Assembly (NCBI GenBank): GCA_903928615.1
Contig: CAIYRJ010000143.1
Span: 1-18,336, forward strand
Direction: 5' to 3'
DNA: 18,336 nt
Origin: an uncultured Actinomycetes bacterium
GTDB taxonomy: Bacteria > Actinomycetota > Thermoleophilia > Miltoncostaeales > Miltoncostaeaceae
The translations under genes were made by a program, and so were the position numbers. This document shows, piece after piece, positions 14,678-18,336 of this stretch. Position 1 is the first letter of the stretch, and every line of letters begins with the position of its first letter. A model generated the notes under the pieces. It was given only the letters and a program-made list of their open reading frames with translations. It did not search any database and had not been told where the DNA came from.

Positions 14678-15178
14678 GTGCCCGCCGTCTCGCCGATCTC
14701 CCGCGACCTCGCCATCGATGGATGGGGGCTCGCCGGCGTGGGCGTCGCGGGGGTGGTCGCCGCCTCGATCGTGATCGAGGGCGGAGCCGGGCGGGCCATC
14801 ATCCCCTTCATCATCGTCGCGCTGGTATTCGGCCTGGCGCAGGTGGTGGTGAGCGGCGGGTGGCTGCGCAACGCCGTGCGTGACGCCCCGTCGGCCCCGG
14901 ACGACCTCGTGCCGGAACCCGACTCGGCCACGGTCCGGCGCGCCGCGCTGCCGGCGCTGATCGCGCTCATCCTCATCATCATCGCGCTGTTCGTGTGGGT
15001 GCAGTTCGCGGCGCTGCTCGCGGGCCTGGCCTTCGCGGCCGGCATGACCGACCTGAGGTCGCGCCAGTGGATCGTCGCGCTCGAGAGGAGCGAGGGCGTC
15101 ACGATCCTCCGCCAGGCCGCCTGGCTGCCGTTCGCCACGGCGCGCAAGCCCCTGTGGGCGCGCGCCGACGGCGACTGA
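14678..15178 (+). CDS. Small integral membrane protein, unknown family
   Basis: 166 residues with four predicted TM helices in two hairpins: about 17-34 and 40-59, a loop of about 28 residues rich in Asp/Pro/Glu (DAPSAPDDLVPEPDS), then about 88-107 and 108-123. A C-terminal soluble tail of about 40 residues (RQWIVALERSEGVTILRQAAWLPFATARKPLW) follows. No catalytic or transport motif is recognised. Start is GTG at 14678, 9 bases after the stop of the secreted-protein gene, with no Shine-Dalgarno sequence; the upstream TAG stop blocks extension. Probably co-transcribed with the secreted protein. Its stop is only 3 bases from the stop of convergent xseB. Confidence 0.7.
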   Translation: MPAVSPISRDLAIDGWGLAGVGVAGVVAASIVIEGGAGRAIIPFIIVALVFGLAQVVVSGGWLRNAVRDAPSAPDDLVPEPDSATVRRAALPALIALILIIIALFVWVQFAALLAGLAFAAGMTDLRSRQWIVALERSEGVTILRQAAWLPFATARKPLWARADGD

Positions 15179-15181
15179 CCG

Positions 15182-15448
15182 CTAGGAGTCGTCCTCCTCG
15201 GCGGGGTCCCCGCCCGTGAGCTCCTCCACCTGCGCGCGAATGGCCTCGAGCCGCGCCTCGCACCAGGCCTGCAGTGCCGCCCCGCGGCGGAAGAGGCGCA
15301 GGGCCTCATCGAGCCCGGCGTCGCCGGACTCGAGGCGGTCGACGCACTCCTCGAGCTCGGCCATGGCGTCCTCGAACGGCACCCCGTCGGGGATGTCCCC
15401 CACCTCGGTGATCTCGATCGACGAGAGATCGGGCACGGCGTCGCCCAT
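15182..15448 (-). CDS. xseB: Exonuclease VII small subunit
   Basis: 88 residues, within the usual XseB range. The small subunit forms helical bundles around the long helices of XseA in exonuclease VII, which degrades single-stranded DNA from either end. The conserved core is PFEDAMAELEECVDRLESGDAGLDEALRLFRRGAALQAWCEARLEAIRAQVEEL, two helices with the family's L-E-x-G-x-x-L-x-E-x-L-x-x-F-x-x-G pattern. An acidic N-terminal segment of about 22 residues is extra. The ATG overlaps the xseA TGA by one base (TGATG), so the subunits are translationally coupled. Confidence 0.95.
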   Translation of the reverse strand: MGDAVPDLSSIEITEVGDIPDGVPFEDAMAELEECVDRLESGDAGLDEALRLFRRGAALQAWCEARLEAIRAQVEELTGGDPAEEDDS

Positions 15449-16734
15449 CAGGCCTCCTCCTCCACCCGCGCGGCCACCACGCCGTCGCGGAATTCCAGTG
15501 ACAGCAGCATCCCCGCGGGCAGCGACCCGGCCGACTGCACGAGGGCCCCGGCGTCATCGCGCACCAGCGCGAAGCCCTCGGCCAGCGGGCGCGCCGGGTC
15601 GCATGCGGTGAGGCGGGCCGTGAGCACGGCCAGTCGCGCAGCCGATCCGGTTTCGGCGGAACCGATGGCGAGCAGCCTGCGGGCCCCCAGCGCCCGCAGG
15701 TCGCGGCCGGGCATCACCACGGCCTCGCGCGCAGCCCTCCCCAAACGCGCCCCGAGCGTGCCCACGGCCTCGAGCGGGCGGCGCACCACGGCGTCGTGCG
15801 GGCGCACGAGCCCCGGGCGCGCCGCGATGAGGTCGAGTTCCCGGCGCGCCCGCCCGGCGGCGCGCAGCGCCCCTCCCGCCAGCCGGCGGCGCAGGGCCGC
15901 GAGGTCCTCGAGCATCAGGGCGCGATCAGGCACCACCAGGTCGGCAGCGGCCGTGGGGGTGGCGCCGCGGGCATCGGCGGCCAGGCATGCGAGGGTGATG
16001 TCGGGGTCGTGCCCGATGCCGGCCACCACCGGGGTGGACGATGCCCGGATGGCGCGCACCACCTGCTCGTCGCTGAAGGGGAGCAGGTCCTGCAGCGATC
16101 CGCCGCCGCGCGCGACGATGATCACGTCGATGCGCGGGTCGGCGTCGAGCGCGGCGATCGCCCGTGTCACCTCGGCCACGCACGCGCCGCCCTGCATCGC
16201 TGCGTGCGCGACCACCACGCGCATGGGGAACCTCCCCTCGATGCGCCGCAGCACGTCCGCGCGCGCCGCGCTGCCCGCGGCGGTCACGAGCCCCACTCCG
16301 GTCGGCAGGAACGGCAGCGGGCGCTTGATGGCCTCGTCGAACAGCCCCTCTTCCGCAAGGCGTCGCCGGCGCTCTTCGATCATCCGCAGGATCTCGCCCT
16401 CGCCCGCGGGCTCGATGCGCCTGAGCCGGATGATCAGGCGACCGTCGCGGCGCGAGAACTCCGGCCGGGCCACTGCTTGCACCACGGCGCCATCGGCCAG
16501 CTCATGCCCGTGCTCGACGTCGGTGGCGTACGCGAAGCAGTCCACGCGGGCGTCGTGGCCCTCGCGCGGATCCTCCAGCCGGAACCACAGCAGGCGGCCA
16601 TCACGACCGGAGCGCAGGTTCACCACCTCGCCGCGTATGTAAACGGTGCGCGTGTTGTCGCTGATCACGCGCTCCAGCGCGCTCACCACCTCGTCCACCT
16701 CGAACACGCGTCCGCGCGCGGCATCATCGGCCAT
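15448..16734 (-). CDS. xseA: Exonuclease VII large subunit
   Basis: 428 residues, normal for XseA, the catalytic subunit for single-stranded DNA degradation in mismatch repair and recombination. N-terminal OB-fold domain: VYIRGEVVNLRSGRDGRLLWFRLED (31-55). Catalytic core: LPFLPTGVGLVTAAGSAARADVLRRI (140-165), VIIVARGGGSLQDLLPFSDE (204-223) and GIGHDPDITLACLAADARGATPTAAADL (239-266), all clear matches to the family consensus. The C-terminal part is long helical (XseB-binding) and ends in the small domain DPARPLAEGFALVRDDAG. ATG at 16734 lies 16 bases after the copC-copD stop without a clear Shine-Dalgarno sequence. Confidence 0.97.
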   Translation of the reverse strand: MADDAARGRVFEVDEVVSALERVISDNTRTVYIRGEVVNLRSGRDGRLLWFRLEDPREGHDARVDCFAYATDVEHGHELADGAVVQAVARPEFSRRDGRLIIRLRRIEPAGEGEILRMIEERRRRLAEEGLFDEAIKRPLPFLPTGVGLVTAAGSAARADVLRRIEGRFPMRVVVAHAAMQGGACVAEVTRAIAALDADPRIDVIIVARGGGSLQDLLPFSDEQVVRAIRASSTPVVAGIGHDPDITLACLAADARGATPTAAADLVVPDRALMLEDLAALRRRLAGGALRAAGRARRELDLIAARPGLVRPHDAVVRRPLEAVGTLGARLGRAAREAVVMPGRDLRALGARRLLAIGSAETGSAARLAVLTARLTACDPARPLAEGFALVRDDAGALVQSAGSLPAGMLLSLEFRDGVVAARVEEEA

Positions 16735-16750
16735 GGCCAGATGATGCCGC

Positions 16751-18136
16751 TCAGGTCGGGGGCATGAGGGCCACCATCACCGCCACGGCGGCGAGCACCG
16801 CGGCGCCCAGCAGCACCTCCGCGCGCACGCTCGCCACGAGCGCCGGAAGGCCGTCGGATGCCCCCGCGGGCTCCAGCCCGAGCGCCACCCGCTCGAGCCG
16901 GGGATGAAGCACGAGGCGATTCCACGCAGCCAGCACGAGCATCACCCCGAACACCACGAGCTTCGCGAGCAGCGCGAGCCCGTAGTCGGTGGTCCAGAGG
17001 GCCGAGAGCGACGGCAGCTCGGCGAGCGCCCGGTACACGCCCGTGATCACGAGCACCACCACGGCCGCCACGGCGACCGACGAGAAACGCACCACCACCC
17101 CGGCACCAAGGCGCACGCGATCCGGCTCCGCGAGGCGGGCAAGAAGGGGCAGCGCGAGCACCATGAGCATCACCAGGCCGCCGAGCCAGGCCGCCGTGGC
17201 CCAGCCGTGCGCGATGTCGATGAGCGTGCCGAGCGTGGCGTCCGTGCCGCTGGCCGCGTGCCCCGACCACGAGAGCAGCACGGCACCGGCGAGGCCAGGC
17301 ACCGCGAGGGCGTACATGCGGGCGCCGGATGGCGCCAGCGGCGGATCGCCACGGCGCAGCACCGCAGCGGCCACGGCCCCAACGATGGCGAGCACCAGCA
17401 GCCCGATCCAGGCGGCGCCCCAGCGGGTGCCTCCCAGCAGGTCGCCCCAGGCGCCACCCACCGCCGCGCCCTGCACGGGGAGCGCGATGGCCAGGCCCGC
17501 CACCCATGCCGCGAGCAGCCCCCACCACGCGCGCCACCACGCGCGCACGGGGCCCGGGGCCGCACCCAGGGCGTCTTCCCTCAATCGCCCCGCGCCCTCG
17601 GCCGCGGGCGGTGCCACGCCCCCCGCCGACCACGCGCGCGCCATCACCCACTCGCGCGTGAGGGCCATCCCGGCCGTTCCGAGCACGCCGATCAGCACCA
17701 GCAGGCGGGCGACCACGGCAAGTGGCCCGGCGCCGTCGGACCCCTCCGGCGTCACGGGGCCGGCCGCGGGCTGCGCCGCCCGCACCGCGAAGCTGCTGGT
17801 GCCCGCGAATGCATGGCCGTCGGTGGTCATGCCCGACCATGCCACCCGGTACGTGCCCGTCCCGTCGCGCGGCACGGCGATGATCATCGCCTGCGGATCG
17901 TTCGCGCCGACGGTGACGCTCGTGGACACCTTCCCCGCGGGTCCGCGCACCTGCGCACGCGCCAGCGTCGCCTCGAGCGGAGCCGGCTGCGCCACGCGCA
18001 CCGACGCGGGCGCCATCGCGACGGTCGCGCCGTCGGCGGGCGTCACCGTCACCGCCGCCCAGGCGGATGCGGGCAGCGCGAGGGCGACTGCGCACGCCAG
18101 CACCAGCAGCAGTCGCATCGCGACGCGGTGCGCCAT
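16751..18136 (-). CDS. CopC-CopD fusion, copper transport/resistance-type membrane protein
   Basis: 461 residues. Signal peptide 1-27, a CopC-like extracytoplasmic beta domain about 28-118, then a CopD-like membrane domain with about eight TM helices (about 138-160, 203-224, 240-260, 274-290, 305-333, 346-370, 385-405, 438-458). CopC marks: TPADGATV near the start and SGMTTDGHAFAGTSSFAV (101-118) with Asp 106 and His 108. The His that normally begins mature CopC is missing: the processed end reads AVTVTP. CopD marks: GHAASG (His 293) and DIAHGWATAAWLGGL (His 310). The family (YcnJ-type fusions) is associated with copper uptake. Start is ATG at 18136, overlapping the transporter stop by one base (TGATG); ATG at 18118 would also give a good signal peptide. 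Copper as substrate is inferred from the family. Confidence 0.88.
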   Translation of the reverse strand: MAHRVAMRLLLVLACAVALALPASAWAAVTVTPADGATVAMAPASVRVAQPAPLEATLARAQVRGPAGKVSTSVTVGANDPQAMIIAVPRDGTGTYRVAWSGMTTDGHAFAGTSSFAVRAAQPAAGPVTPEGSDGAGPLAVVARLLVLIGVLGTAGMALTREWVMARAWSAGGVAPPAAEGAGRLREDALGAAPGPVRAWWRAWWGLLAAWVAGLAIALPVQGAAVGGAWGDLLGGTRWGAAWIGLLVLAIVGAVAAAVLRRGDPPLAPSGARMYALAVPGLAGAVLLSWSGHAASGTDATLGTLIDIAHGWATAAWLGGLVMLMVLALPLLARLAEPDRVRLGAGVVVRFSSVAVAAVVVLVITGVYRALAELPSLSALWTTDYGLALLAKLVVFGVMLVLAAWNRLVLHPRLERVALGLEPAGASDGLPALVASVRAEVLLGAAVLAAVAVMVALMPPT

Positions 18137-18336
18137 CAGGCCCCCGAGAAGGTGAGCACGAGGAGCACCGTGTTGAGGGCGATCACCACCAGGGCGATAG
18201 CGATGCCCAGGATCGTCGTGATGCGCCGGTTCACGAGCACGCCCATCACCTGCCGATCGGCCGTGGCCTGCAGCAGGGGGATGAGCGCGAAGGGGATGCC
18301 GAACGACAGGATGACCTGCGAGATGACCAGGGCGAG
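18136..18336 (-). CDS. mntH: Nramp-family Mn/Fe transporter, C-terminal part (runs off right edge)
   Basis: The last 66 codons of a minus-strand gene entering from the right edge. It reads ISQVILSFGIPFALIPLL followed by Q-A-T-A-D-R-Q-V-M-G-V-L-V-N-R-R and a last TM helix (TTILGIAIALVVIALNTVLLVL) before the TGA at 18136-18138. The SQVxLSFGIPFALIPL and MGxLVNRR segments are characteristic of the final helices of Nramp (MntH) proton-coupled divalent-metal transporters. The metal-site motifs (DPGN, MPH) would be outside the window, so Mn versus Fe preference cannot be judged. The stop overlaps the ATG of the copC-copD gene. Confidence 0.85.
   Translation of the reverse strand, partial: LALVISQVILSFGIPFALIPLLQATADRQVMGVLVNRRITTILGIAIALVVIALNTVLLVLTFSGA

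Noticed and set aside
1..18336. tRNA, rRNA, riboswitch, CRISPR, IS or prophage features
   Set aside because: Gaps are at most about 110 bases and hold no cloverleaf, conserved riboswitch core, direct-repeat array, transposase or integrase that I can see.

Overview
The window is a compact stretch of high-GC (about 70% by eye) bacterial chromosome, almost all coding, with no gap above about 110 bases. The DNA-repair, PLP-synthesis and Sec genes occur in an order typical of Actinomycetota (pdxS-pdxT-yebC-ruvC-ruvA-ruvB near yajC-secD-secF). GTG/TTG starts are frequent, and there is a large secreted repeat protein of a kind I associate with Solirubrobacter-like bacteria. My best guess is Actinomycetota, class Thermoleophilia. 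This is inference; there is no rRNA or other decisive marker.

Layout, left to right. (1) 1-5939, minus strand: yajC, a fused secDF, a small phasin-like coiled-coil gene, a UbiB/ABC1-family kinase gene and the 5' part of recJ, which runs off the left edge. This is the widespread secDF-recJ neighbourhood with two genes inserted. (2) 6048-7666, plus strand: a GT4 glycosyltransferase gene and a 4-base-overlapping lipoprotein gene, set in opposite orientation between ruvB and yajC. (3) 7706-13046, minus strand: an RpiR-type regulator, then pdxS-pdxT (PLP synthase), yebC, ruvC, ruvA and ruvB (Holliday-junction resolvasome), mostly overlapping or nearly so. (4) 13106-15178, plus strand: a secreted repeat protein, probably a beta-propeller, and a four-helix membrane protein, both of unknown function. 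(5) 15182-18336, minus strand: the end of an Nramp (mntH-like) transporter gene, a copC-copD fusion, xseA and xseB (exonuclease VII), with 1-base stop/start overlaps at two of the three junctions.

Most of the content is housekeeping: protein export, recombination and repair, vitamin B6 synthesis, metal transport. I see no phage, IS element, CRISPR array, tRNA or rRNA, and no clear defence or biosynthetic island. The less ordinary points are: a GT4 enzyme lacking the first Glu of its EX7E motif and the donor-phosphate Lys; a CopC domain without its N-terminal copper-ligand His; a long acidic/Pro tail ending in a basic cluster on SecDF; three starts without Shine-Dalgarno sequence preceded at leaderless spacing by TACG(A/G)T; and three palindromes in intergenic DNA, one of them perfect with 7-bp arms. 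I did not find a convincing new multi-gene system.
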